Shown in pieces: positions 35,183 through 43,455 of a DNA stretch of 64,000 bases. Source of the stretch: Pseudomonadota bacterium (GTDB lineage Bacteria > Desulfobacterota > Desulfobacteria > Desulfobacterales > Desulfolunaceae); contig JAHIRD010000148.1 of NCBI GenBank assembly GCA_018818835.1, forward strand, positions 1 through 64,000, read 5' to 3'. The first letter of the stretch is position 1. Every line of letters begins with the position of its first letter. The translations under genes were made by a program, and so were the position numbers. Below the pieces are notes generated by a model that saw nothing but the letters and a program-made list of their open reading frames with translations, did not search any database and was not told the origin of the DNA.

Positions 35183-36172
35183 ATGGCCATTGATCTGAGC
35201 ATCGTGATTCCATTTTACAACGATACCCATAAGGTCAGGCTTTGCCTTGATTCCATTGAGCGGGCCATGTCGAAACTGCCTGACACCATGCCTGCCCCTG
35301 AAATCATTGTGGTGGATGATCACAGTCCGGTGCCCTTTGATCCCGGTGACTTTTCCCTAAAGGTTTTTTGCAGGCGCATGGAACAAAACAGGGGGGTGGG
35401 TGCAGCCCGCAACCTTGGAGCCCGCCTTTCACGGGGCAGTCATATCCTTTTTATCGATTCCGATGTGGTTTTAGGTGACGATCATCTGCTAAGGCTTTAT
35501 GGCCATCTTATGGAAAAGAAGGGACCCATTATCCAGGGACCCACCTCCAGGATTCCAGCCAATGATCCGGGCAGTCTTTTTCATCATTATCTGGCCGTGT
35601 CATGGAATTTTTATCAGCATGAGAACTGGCAGATATCGGTCTTTACACAGTGCTTTGCCATCGAAAAAGTTTTTTTCAATAATCTGGGTGGATTTTCCGA
35701 ACACTTTGCCCGCAGTGGGGGCGAAGAATTTGAACTGGGGCTTCGTCTGGCAAAAAAAAAGGCTGACAGCATTTTTTTTGATCCGGATCTGATTCATTTT
35801 CATCACAGTGAGGATCTTTTCAAACGACTTAAAAAAGTGTATTTCAGAAGTCGCCATATCCGGAAAATCGCGCTGGATATGCCCAATCTTCCGTTTCGCT
35901 TTACGGCCCAGGCCCTGATGCGTTCAAGCTTTGCCTTTGCACTGGATGCATCGGTACTGCTTTGTCTGAGCTCACCCCTTGCTGGGGCAGGGAGCTATGG
36001 CCTGTGCGCGGTTCTGTTTTATTTTGCCGATGATGCCTTGTCAAAACAGATGCGAAAACATCACTCCCTGCATCTTGCCATGCTGTCCGTGGTTTTCCGG
36101 CAATTGGAATACACCTTCATCAATTTGGGCATGCTCAAGGCCCTATGCACTGGAAAATCCCATGATCGATAA
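35183..36172 (+). CDS. Family 2 glycosyltransferase
   Basis: 329 residues from the ATG at 35183 (GAGGA at a workable distance; an ATG at 35174 overlaps the previous stop). GT-A fold: LSIVIPFYNDTHKVRLCLDSI, IIVVDDHSP, NRGVGAARNLGARLSRGSHILFIDSDV (DSD metal motif), GGFSEHFARSGGEEFELGLRLAKK (ED catalytic region). The C-terminal 80 residues include one or two hydrophobic stretches, suggesting membrane attachment. It overlaps the radical SAM gene downstream by 11 bases. The sugar is unknown. Confidence 0.82.
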   Translation: MAIDLSIVIPFYNDTHKVRLCLDSIERAMSKLPDTMPAPEIIVVDDHSPVPFDPGDFSLKVFCRRMEQNRGVGAARNLGARLSRGSHILFIDSDVVLGDDHLLRLYGHLMEKKGPIIQGPTSRIPANDPGSLFHHYLAVSWNFYQHENWQISVFTQCFAIEKVFFNNLGGFSEHFARSGGEEFELGLRLAKKKADSIFFDPDLIHFHHSEDLFKRLKKVYFRSRHIRKIALDMPNLPFRFTAQALMRSSFAFALDASVLLCLSSPLAGAGSYGLCAVLFYFADDALSKQMRKHHSLHLAMLSVVFRQLEYTFINLGMLKALCTGKSHDR

Positions 36173-37223
36173 GCTGAAATTTCTGGTCAGTCCTCATCCG
36201 ACCTATATGATTTTCTGGGTGACAGGGGCCTGTAATCTGAGCTGTTCTCATTGTTTTAATCGATCCTTTCAATCCCGTTGCGGAAAGGACCTGACCCTGG
36301 GAGAGGTTGATGCGATTTCCCGCAATATGGCCCATGTGAAATACCTGACCCTGGCCGGTGGAGAACCCCTCTTGCGGAAGGATCTTTCGGCTATTGTCCG
36401 TGTGTTTTATAAAAACAATGATCTTCACATGGTGAACCTGGTGACCAACGGCTGGTATACGGATCGTGCCCAGGCCTTTGTTGCCCAGACCCTTAAAGCC
36501 TGCCCGGATCTCCACATCAGCGTAGGGGTTTCTCTTGATGGCCCCCAAGACATCCATGACCATTTCCGGGGGCGTGAGGGGAGTTTTCGCCGTGCTGTTG
36601 AAACCTTGAAAACGCTCAAGCAGATGGCCGCAAGCAAGCGGCTGACCCTTGCCGCCTGTGGGACCTGCCATGCCGGAAACATCACGCATCTGCCTGGTCT
36701 GGCCCAATATGTCCAAGACAAGCTGGGCATCCCTTATTATGCGGGTCTTATCCGTGGGGAGGCACTACCTGATATGGGCCTGAAAGCCGTTGACCCTGAT
36801 GATTACAAAGACCTGTCCCGTGGAATCGGTTTTAAAGGAAATGTCAAACTCGCCCCCCATTATCCCTTCCGTCATCTGCGTATCGCAGTTGATCAAATGG
36901 TTGAAGAAATTATTTATAAAAGCCTGAAATACAATAAAAAAACAGTATCATGTAAAGCCGGAAAAAAAGGGTTTGTCCTCACCTCCGACGGCGGCATTCT
37001 TCTCTGTGAAATACTTGATAAACACCTGGGAAACGTCAGGGACCACCAGTATGATCCCTATGCGGTGTTAAATCGCCCATTCTCCCTCGAAGCCATGGCT
37101 GAAATTCGTTCAAGTGGCTGTCATTGCACCTGGGAATGCTTTCAACGATTGAATGTGGTGTTTAGTCCCAAGGTTTATTTCAGGCTGGGCGTTCACTTTT
37201 TAAAAACGATTGCGAGTGAATGA
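36162..37223 (+). CDS. Radical SAM protein (SPASM-like)
   Basis: 353 residues from the ATG at 36162; a longer upstream frame only shadows the glycosyltransferase gene. CNLSCSHCF provides the CxxxCxxC cluster site, followed by TLAGGEPLLRKDLS, VTNGWY and SVGVSLDGPQDIHDHFRG, typical of the SPASM/PqqE-like radical SAM class. Later cysteines (VSCKAGKKGFVLTSDGGILLC near 265-285, CHCTWEC near 325-331) could hold a further iron-sulfur cluster. It ends the glycosyltransferase operon and shares this class with the radical SAM-methyltransferase at 15.9 kb. Substrate unknown; peptide, lipid or sugar are all possible. Confidence 0.8.
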   Translation: MIDKLKFLVSPHPTYMIFWVTGACNLSCSHCFNRSFQSRCGKDLTLGEVDAISRNMAHVKYLTLAGGEPLLRKDLSAIVRVFYKNNDLHMVNLVTNGWYTDRAQAFVAQTLKACPDLHISVGVSLDGPQDIHDHFRGREGSFRRAVETLKTLKQMAASKRLTLAACGTCHAGNITHLPGLAQYVQDKLGIPYYAGLIRGEALPDMGLKAVDPDDYKDLSRGIGFKGNVKLAPHYPFRHLRIAVDQMVEEIIYKSLKYNKKTVSCKAGKKGFVLTSDGGILLCEILDKHLGNVRDHQYDPYAVLNRPFSLEAMAEIRSSGCHCTWECFQRLNVVFSPKVYFRLGVHFLKTIASE

Positions 37224-37337
37224 TGATTATACAACTTATCCGTAATGCATGTCTTATTATCCACCCAATTTGCAACGATCACCATTGAGTCGATGGCATG
37301 ACAACCAGACCTTACGATGGGTGACTCTCGATCGTTT

Positions 37338-38177
37338 TTATGTGGTAGCCGGGTTCTTTGTCGGTTGGGTCGGCCAGTCAAGACGGCAATGATCGGGGCG
37401 GTCTCCTGAAACGACCGCCAGGATTTCCGCCATGATGGAAAGGGCGATGTCCTGGGGTTTTCTCCGGCCGATATTCAATCCTACCGGGGTATAGAGCCGC
37501 TTGTCCGGGTAAATGCCGCATTCTCCGATTTTTTTGATGAGGGCTCCCACTTTGCTTTGGCTTCCGATCATTCCGATATAGGGGATCTGACGATTCACCA
37601 GAAGGGCCTTCAGCACCACATGGTCGTGATTGTGGTTGTTGGTGAGGATCAGGCAATAACTCGAAGCGGTTAGGTGGATAAGGTTCTCAAGTTGCTCGTA
37701 GGGGGCACAGACTGTGTCCCGGGCTGTGGGGAAACGGTCCGGCGACGCGAATTCCTCACGGTTGTCGTAGATCCGGTATGGAATTTCCATCACATCGCAG
37801 AGCAAGGCCAGTTTATGGCCAATGTGGCCTCCCCCGAAAATGACAAGCTCTATTTCCGGGGTAAAGGGTTCAAGAAGAACCTCCAGGCTTCCGCCGCAAA
37901 GGCCTTGAACGGTTACGTTTCCGGTGACCTGCCATGGGTCGCCGTTCAGGGAAAATCTCAGGATTTCAGGCTGATTATTTTTAAGAACTTCTCCGGCATG
38001 GCCTCTGACGATGTTCTCCACGTCACCACCGCCGATGGTTCCATGGATCGTTCCATCGGCAGCCACGATCATCCGCGTGCCGATACCCCGGGGCGTACTG
38101 CCCTGGGTTCGGATTATGGTGGCCAGCACAAAGGGCATTCCCGAATCTGTCATTTCCTTGACTTTGTCTATCCACAT
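37338..38177 (-). CDS. XdhC-family molybdenum hydroxylase maturation protein
   Basis: 279 residues from the ATG at 38177, preceded by GGGAG. N-terminal XdhC/CoxI part: FVLATIIRTQGSTPRGIGTRMIV and GTIGGGDVENIV; C-terminal Rossmann part: ELVIFGGGHIGHKLALLCDVMEIPYRIYDNRE and PYIGMIGSQSKVGAL...PVGLNIGRRKPQDIALSIMAEI. XdhC binds molybdenum cofactor, promotes its sulfuration and inserts it into xanthine dehydrogenase-type enzymes. It is divergent from the cluster that contains the Mo-hydroxylase and MocA genes, so it most likely matures that enzyme. Confidence 0.88.
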   Translation of the reverse strand: MWIDKVKEMTDSGMPFVLATIIRTQGSTPRGIGTRMIVAADGTIHGTIGGGDVENIVRGHAGEVLKNNQPEILRFSLNGDPWQVTGNVTVQGLCGGSLEVLLEPFTPEIELVIFGGGHIGHKLALLCDVMEIPYRIYDNREEFASPDRFPTARDTVCAPYEQLENLIHLTASSYCLILTNNHNHDHVVLKALLVNRQIPYIGMIGSQSKVGALIKKIGECGIYPDKRLYTPVGLNIGRRKPQDIALSIMAEILAVVSGDRPDHCRLDWPTQPTKNPATT

Positions 38178-38356
38178 GGGTCGCTCCCTGTCATGGTGTT
38201 TTTTGCAAACGCCTTTTGTCCGAAGATGTGACATCCATGCTCTCTGTTGTCAAGGAAATATCATACCACATAGACTGCCCGGTTAAATGCTTGCGAAAGG
38301 AAACTCAACCATGGTATCCTTTATAGAAAATGGACAGATAAATACTATTTATAAAT

Positions 38357-39574
38357 ATGGAACTGTCAATGCCTACCAGTAGCCGGAAATTATTTACCTT
38401 TGAATTTTTAGCCCTCAACGGAATTATTGTGGTCGCCTTCTGCAATATCGCCGTGTTTTACAGTTTTTTTCATTATCTGGGGAATATCGGTATTACGCCT
38501 GCATGGCGGGGAATTCTGGTAGGTCTGGAACCCATGACGGCTTTTGTCCTGAGGCTTTTTGTTATCCCCTTGATCGGCGCGAAAGACACATCCCGTCTGA
38601 TCCTGGTATCGCTGGTGATGGTCATTGCCGCATCCTGGGCCTATCCCTTTGCCGTGACCATTCCCTCCCTCCTTGTTTTGCGAATATTCCACGGCGCAGC
38701 GTTTGTCCTGCTCACATCGGCGGTGATCGCCCTGATCGTGACATTTATTCCAAAGGAAAAAAGCGGGCAAGGATTCGGGATCATCAGTGTGGCCACCATG
38801 ATTCCCTATGCGGTTGTGCCGCCCATAACCGAAACCCTGCTTCCCCATGTCGCAAATGAAGCCACCATTTATGCGGGTTTTTCCATCTTCGCCTTTCTGG
38901 CCATCTGTCTTCTGGCCATTATGCGCAGGCGTATCGGGAAGACGCTGGCGGACATGGACGCGGACATGATGCGCCGTCCGGCCCTGTCCGAAATCAGGAA
39001 AAATCTTGGAAACCGCGCTGTGCTGATGCTTCTTTTTTTGTCTCTGTTGACCTATCTGGCCCATGCCACGGTTTTTTATTTCATGAAGGATCTTTCACTT
39101 CAGAATCATCTTGGCGATGTGGGGCTTTTTTTCAGCATCTCCATGGTCACTATGATCTCTGTGCGGGCTCTGGGTGGTCCGGCTTTTGATAAAATCGATA
39201 AAACCAGCACGCTGCTGGCGGGCTTTGTTTTTCTGACTGTGTGCCTTATTCTGTTTTCACGTGTTTCCGGCGGCCTGTCATTCTATTGTCTTGCCGGGCT
39301 TTATGGTTTCAGCATGGGCGTCATTCTTCCCCAGATCAACGCCTTGATTTTTACCTTTTCAGCACCGGGGTTGAGGGGCCTGAACACCAATCTGGGACTG
39401 TTTGCCATGGATATGGGTTATTTCATCACACCGGCCCTGGGTGGGGCCATGGTGGGTCTGAGCAGGGGATACGCCACTCCCTTTGACGCCGGTGCCGGCC
39501 TGGCCCTTGTGTCTCTTTTTCTTGTGATGTCCCTTAAACGCATGGGGCCGCCTAACGATCATAACTATTTATAA
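38357..39574 (+). CDS. Major facilitator superfamily transporter
   Basis: 405 residues, about 12 hydrophobic helices with the basic central loop (MRRRIGKTLADMDADMMRRPALSEIRKN) near residue 200. The loop after TM2 contains LFVIPLIGAKDTSRLILVS, a weak form of the MFS signature, and the second half has GGPAFDKIDKTSTLLAGF. No subfamily is recognised. It is the first gene of the long plus-strand cluster and may import the substrate or export the product of the Mo-hydroxylase / aminotransferase pathway. The ribosome site is weak, and a start five codons downstream is possible. Confidence 0.8.
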   Translation: MELSMPTSSRKLFTFEFLALNGIIVVAFCNIAVFYSFFHYLGNIGITPAWRGILVGLEPMTAFVLRLFVIPLIGAKDTSRLILVSLVMVIAASWAYPFAVTIPSLLVLRIFHGAAFVLLTSAVIALIVTFIPKEKSGQGFGIISVATMIPYAVVPPITETLLPHVANEATIYAGFSIFAFLAICLLAIMRRRIGKTLADMDADMMRRPALSEIRKNLGNRAVLMLLFLSLLTYLAHATVFYFMKDLSLQNHLGDVGLFFSISMVTMISVRALGGPAFDKIDKTSTLLAGFVFLTVCLILFSRVSGGLSFYCLAGLYGFSMGVILPQINALIFTFSAPGLRGLNTNLGLFAMDMGYFITPALGGAMVGLSRGYATPFDAGAGLALVSLFLVMSLKRMGPPNDHNYL

Positions 39575-39609
39575 TAAATTATGATTCATTTAAACAAAAG
39601 GAATGTGAG

Positions 39610-40629
39610 ATGAGCATTGGACACGACGCATCCGCTGAGAAAGGTCAGTTTGCCGTGGAACTTTTGCGGCCCGATGACGCCCCAAGCCTGGTTGAACTGT
39701 TCCGGGCCGTTTACGGCAATCATTACCCCATCCAGCTGTTTTACGACCCTGAGGCCATTGTGCAGGCCAACCGGGATGGCCGGTATTATTCCATCGTGGC
39801 ACGGACCCCTTCAGGTCAGATCGTCGGGGCAAGCCACCTTTACCGCTCCTCTCCCTTTCCAGGTCTTTACGAGGCCGGGGTGGGACTGGTGTCTAAGGAC
39901 TACCGGAACACAGGCATCAACAAAAAGCTTCTGTCTTTTTTATATGAATCCTTCGTGCCGGGAATACCCCATATTCAGGAAGTGTTCGGGGAGGCTGTGT
40001 GCAATCATCCTTACATGCAAAAATCTGCCCAGTCTTTTAAACATACCGAAACGGCGATAGAGTTGGCACTCATGCCGGCGGCGGCATACTCGAAAGAAAA
40101 AAGCGCATCTGGCCGGGTGGCGGTTCTGGTCATGTTTCGATGTTATCATTCGGCGCCTCACAGAATTTTTATACCCAGAGTTTATGAAGACGAGCTTCGA
40201 TGGATCTATGCCCGTCTGGATGACGACCGCGAACTATGCCTGTCGGAAGGCAAACATCCGGAAGATATCGAAACCCAGACAGATATGGAGATATTTGATT
40301 TCGCCGGGGTTGTCCGAATTGCTGTCACCCGTTCCGGTGCAGATTTGCAGACATGTGTGGAGACGCTGGAATCAAAAGCCAGGGAAAAAAAAGCCGTCGT
40401 GTTCCAAGTCTGGGTTAATCTGACCGAGCCCTGGGTAGGAGAGTCGGTGGATACGCTCAGGCGAATGGGATATTTTTTTGGCGGAGCCCTGCCGAGATGG
40501 TTTGACGGAGATGGTCTATTGATGCAGAAACTGGAATGCCTGCCGGATTTTGAATCCATTGTACTGGATACAGATGCGGCCCGCCGTATTTTATCTTTTA
40601 TCCAAACGGACCGTGACCGGGTGGGTTAA
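39610..40629 (+). CDS. GNAT-type acyltransferase with second GNAT-like domain
   Basis: 339 residues; AAGGAATGTGAG precedes the ATG. Residues about 15-150 form a GNAT domain (ELLRPDDAPSLVELFRAVYG, SIVARTPSGQIVGASHLY, LYEAGVGLVSKDYRNTGINKKLL with the acyl-CoA loop DYRNTGI). The C-terminal third (AVVFQVWVNLTEPWVGESVDTLRRMGYFFGGALP) looks like the end of a second GNAT fold. The same two-part region follows the RsbW-like domains encoded at 40815 and 51575: the YG..Y...YDPEAIVQANRDG/YYPDQIVEMNRTG stretch aligns well. It appears to be a stand-alone member of this acyltransferase family. Substrate unknown. Confidence 0.75.
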   Translation: MSIGHDASAEKGQFAVELLRPDDAPSLVELFRAVYGNHYPIQLFYDPEAIVQANRDGRYYSIVARTPSGQIVGASHLYRSSPFPGLYEAGVGLVSKDYRNTGINKKLLSFLYESFVPGIPHIQEVFGEAVCNHPYMQKSAQSFKHTETAIELALMPAAAYSKEKSASGRVAVLVMFRCYHSAPHRIFIPRVYEDELRWIYARLDDDRELCLSEGKHPEDIETQTDMEIFDFAGVVRIAVTRSGADLQTCVETLESKAREKKAVVFQVWVNLTEPWVGESVDTLRRMGYFFGGALPRWFDGDGLLMQKLECLPDFESIVLDTDAARRILSFIQTDRDRVG

Positions 40630-40630
40630 A

Positions 40631-40764
40631 GCCAGCGGCCAGATTTTGATCATCTGGCCACATAGATGGTGATGCTCTTATTGGCACAGCGCACTGTGTC
40701 CCTACAAAAATCCCTTTGTCAAACGGTTCAAACGTTTGGTCCCAGGCATGGCTGCCTGCGGCAG
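40631..40764 (+). repeat. MITE-like intergenic element, copy 1 (degenerate)
   Basis: Starts GCCAGCGGCCAGATTTT with a matching ATCTGGCC arm and ends CTGCCTGCGGCA. It carries an internal CACAGCGCACTGTGTCCCTACAA and AAACGTTTGG, which match internal words of copies at 43250 and 45765. Its terminal repeats are eroded, so it is probably the oldest copy. It fills most of the gap between the GNAT and HATPase-GNAT genes. Confidence 0.65.
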
Positions 40765-40814
40765 TATAAACTATAAATTCAAATGATTAGTACTATGACT
40801 TCACTGGAACCCCT

Positions 40815-42143
40815 ATGAAAAAAACACCGATCAGGAAAAACAAAGCATCTGCGCGCTTTCCGTTTATTACGGCGTTTCTGCCCCTTGCCCTGGAGTTTGT
40901 GGACAAGGCGGCTATCTCCTTTGGATTTGAGGGGCCGGAGCGCACCGGCCTGATTCTTGCCGCGGAAGAACTGTACGTCTACCATGCAGCCCGGACAGGG
41001 GGAGATGTGGACATGGATTTGACGCTGGAAGACGGCGGTTACCGGATTCTGCTGACCCTTTCCTTTCACATGTCCAACCCCGACATGCGGGCACTCAACC
41101 TCGCTTTTCAGGTTGATCTGGATGATGAAACGGCGCTTGATATGCTGGGCCCCATGATCGCGGCCCGGTCTGTCAGCGGTCTGAGTCTGGACTTCGGACC
41201 TGCAGAACACGTAATCATTCGTCTCTGGCGGGAGCGGGCCTATGAATTCTCCCCGGCCCTTCCAACCCAGACCCTCAAAAGACAGGGGAACCTAAGAATA
41301 ACCGAACCCGGCCCGGAAGACCTGCGTTATTTTTGCGGTCTTGTTGCATCTGGAAATCAGGCTTTTACCCCGGAATTTCTTCTGAAAGGAGCCATGGCCG
41401 CCGATATGCTGACGGCGGGCGATCTTTGCGCAGCCCTGGCTCTGGATAACGAAACCATTGTGGGAGGCATTGCCTGGAGGAGTTTGACGGAATCCTGCGT
41501 CGAAATGTTTGGACCGTATGTGTTCAGCGAAGATCCCGGCAATGAAATCCTCACCGAGCTGATGGATCAGGCCGTGTCGAAAATTTCCCGAACCTCCGTC
41601 AGGGGAATCCTTCGACGGCAGGGACCAATGACGGGATATGCCCGGTTTTTTGATTTTCTGGGGGAGATTCCCATGACCGATGACAGTGGTAATCCCATGG
41701 CCCTTTCCTATTATTACCGCCAATTGAAAGAAGAAACCGGCGGCAAGGCCATATACAGCGAAAAAGAATTCGCGGGATTTCTCCACGCCGAATACGACCG
41801 GCTTTGTCTGCCCCGGCAGATCCGGGAGACGGATTTCAGAACGTCGGGATTGCGGGAACATTCGGTGATCGCAGTTGAATTCAAAAGCAGGCGGACCCTT
41901 GCCATTCTTCGGCCCTTGTGCGCGGGCCGGGACATGACGGAAAACATGGCGGCTCATATCGCCCTTCTGGAACATCAGGGTGTTTCCAACATCCTTTTTG
42001 AAATCGACAGCGCCAGAGACGAAGACATGATGTTTACAAAGGCACTTGACGCTTCGAGCATGACTCCCGGCCTGATCATACCGGATGCCGCCGAAGGGGA
42101 TCTGGTGATCTTTTACCTGCCTGCCGGACGTGTGCCAGCATGA
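40815..42143 (+). CDS. Degenerate RsbW-like ATPase fused to GNAT-like domains
   Basis: 442 residues. Residues 10-140 follow the anti-sigma kinase fold (FITAFLPLALEFVDKAAISFGF, LILAAEELYVYHAART, ending SLDFGPAEHVIIRLW), but the N-box Asn of the HATPase motif is replaced (EELYVYH) and no G-box GxGxG is visible, so ATP binding is unlikely. Residues about 155-442 resemble the tandem GNAT region of the protein encoded at 51575 (NLRITEPGPEDLRYFCGLVASG..., ALALDNETIVGGIAW, SVRGILRRQGPMTGYARFFDFLGEIPMT). It overlaps the aminotransferase start (ATGA). I infer a pseudo-kinase that may bind a partner-switching protein and steer acyltransferase activity. Confidence 0.62.
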   Translation: MKKTPIRKNKASARFPFITAFLPLALEFVDKAAISFGFEGPERTGLILAAEELYVYHAARTGGDVDMDLTLEDGGYRILLTLSFHMSNPDMRALNLAFQVDLDDETALDMLGPMIAARSVSGLSLDFGPAEHVIIRLWRERAYEFSPALPTQTLKRQGNLRITEPGPEDLRYFCGLVASGNQAFTPEFLLKGAMAADMLTAGDLCAALALDNETIVGGIAWRSLTESCVEMFGPYVFSEDPGNEILTELMDQAVSKISRTSVRGILRRQGPMTGYARFFDFLGEIPMTDDSGNPMALSYYYRQLKEETGGKAIYSEKEFAGFLHAEYDRLCLPRQIRETDFRTSGLREHSVIAVEFKSRRTLAILRPLCAGRDMTENMAAHIALLEHQGVSNILFEIDSARDEDMMFTKALDASSMTPGLIIPDAAEGDLVIFYLPAGRVPA

Positions 42144-43249
42144 ACATCAACGATCTGATACCCGATTATGTGCGGAAGTTCGAGGCGTATATCCCCAGCA
42201 AGCCGGACCATCTGCTGATGAAGGAATACGGAGCCCCTTTTCTTCACCGGTTGAACAATAATGAAAATTTTCTGGGACCTCCCGAGGCGGCCTGCCGCGT
42301 TATCCATGACTTTGAGTCTGGCCGGGCCCTGATTTATCCGTCCGGGGATTCCTATGATTTAAGAACCGCCCTGGCCGAAAAGCTGGGGATCTCCGAAAAC
42401 CGCCTGCTGGTGGGGAACGGTTCATGTGAGGTGATCAGCGCGTTGATCAAGGCGCTTTGCGAGCCGGGCGACAATATCATCACAGCGGACAAGACGTTTG
42501 CCGTTTACGAATGGGTGGCCGAATTCTCAGGAATCGAGGCACGCCTTGTCCCCTTACGGGATTATGCCTTTGACCCCCAGGCCATGCTGGACCGGATTGA
42601 CCGGAGAACCAAAATCCTTTTCCTGTGCAATCCCAACAACCCCACAGGCACTTACTGGACCGAGTCTGAGCTGACCTCCTTTCTGGAAAAGGCCGGAGAA
42701 GACCGGATCGTCGTGATTGACGAGGCGTACTGTGAATATGTGGAAGCCGATGATTACCCAGACGGACTCCGGCTGATGGAGCGCTTTCCCAACGTGGTCG
42801 TGTTTCGTACCTTTTCAAAAATGTACGCCCTGGCTGGGTTGAGGGTAGGGTATCTTGTGGGAACGGAAGAGGTGGTGGATGTGGTGCGGCGGACCTTTGT
42901 GGCCTATTCGGTCAACAACCTGGCCCAGCAGGCGGCAAGAGCAGCTATTTTAAACGATAAAGAACACATCGCCAAAACCCGGAAAATAGTAAATGAAGCT
43001 CGTTTTTTTTTAAAAGGCGTCTGCGGAAAGATCGGACTGGATTGTGTGGGCGGTCAAGGCAACTATCTGATGATCCGGTCTCCGGTAAACGATCTTCTTA
43101 TGTATCGCAGACTTATGAAAAAAGGCATGATGGTGCGCTCCATGACCGGTTTTCGGTTTCCCGGTTGGATACGGGTAACGCTTCGGGAGATGGGTGTGAT
43201 GGAAGCGTTTGCGGATGTGCTGACGGATGAAATAAAGGCTCTGGTCTGA
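42140..43249 (+). CDS. HisC-like pyridoxal-phosphate aminotransferase
   Basis: 369 residues, fold-type I class II aminotransferase. RLNNNENFLGPP (substrate loop), GNGSCEVISALIKAL (PLP phosphate), FLCNPNNPTGTYW, VVIDEAYCEYVE (PLP Asp and Tyr), and VFRTFSKMYALAGLRVGY with the Schiff-base Lys are all in place, and the C-terminal WIRVTLREMGVMEAF carries the carboxylate-binding Arg. It resembles histidinol-phosphate aminotransferase, but no other his genes are near and the flanking genes are a kinase-like GNAT fusion and a Mo-hydroxylase, so a different amino acid or amine substrate is likely. Translation is coupled to the gene before it. Confidence 0.85.
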   Translation: MNINDLIPDYVRKFEAYIPSKPDHLLMKEYGAPFLHRLNNNENFLGPPEAACRVIHDFESGRALIYPSGDSYDLRTALAEKLGISENRLLVGNGSCEVISALIKALCEPGDNIITADKTFAVYEWVAEFSGIEARLVPLRDYAFDPQAMLDRIDRRTKILFLCNPNNPTGTYWTESELTSFLEKAGEDRIVVIDEAYCEYVEADDYPDGLRLMERFPNVVVFRTFSKMYALAGLRVGYLVGTEEVVDVVRRTFVAYSVNNLAQQAARAAILNDKEHIAKTRKIVNEARFFLKGVCGKIGLDCVGGQGNYLMIRSPVNDLLMYRRLMKKGMMVRSMTGFRFPGWIRVTLREMGVMEAFADVLTDEIKALV

Positions 43250-43404
43250 TGCCTCCGGCGGCCAGATTTTAAAAATCTGGACAAATGGGTTTGGTTTATT
43301 CAGGCATTGCCACCATGTCCCCACAAAACATGTTTGTCAAACTTTACGAAAAGCCTGCCCCAGCGAAGAGAGGGATTTGGCCCCCGGCAGGGCCGCCGGA
43401 GGCA
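43250..43404 (+). repeat. MITE-like intergenic element, copy 2
   Basis: 155 bp bounded by perfect 14-bp inverted repeats: TGCCTCCGGCGGCC (43250-43263) and GGCCGCCGGAGGCA (43391-43404). Inside, AGATTTTAAAAATCT forms a palindrome, followed by CAAATGGGTTTG, CATGTCCCCACAA and GGCCCCCGGCAGGGCC. It starts directly after the aminotransferase stop codon. There is no open frame and no clear target duplication. Confidence 0.75.
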
Positions 43405-43455
43405 CGATGAACAAATAATTAAGCAGAACCAAATAAGAACATCAGGATAAAAAAA

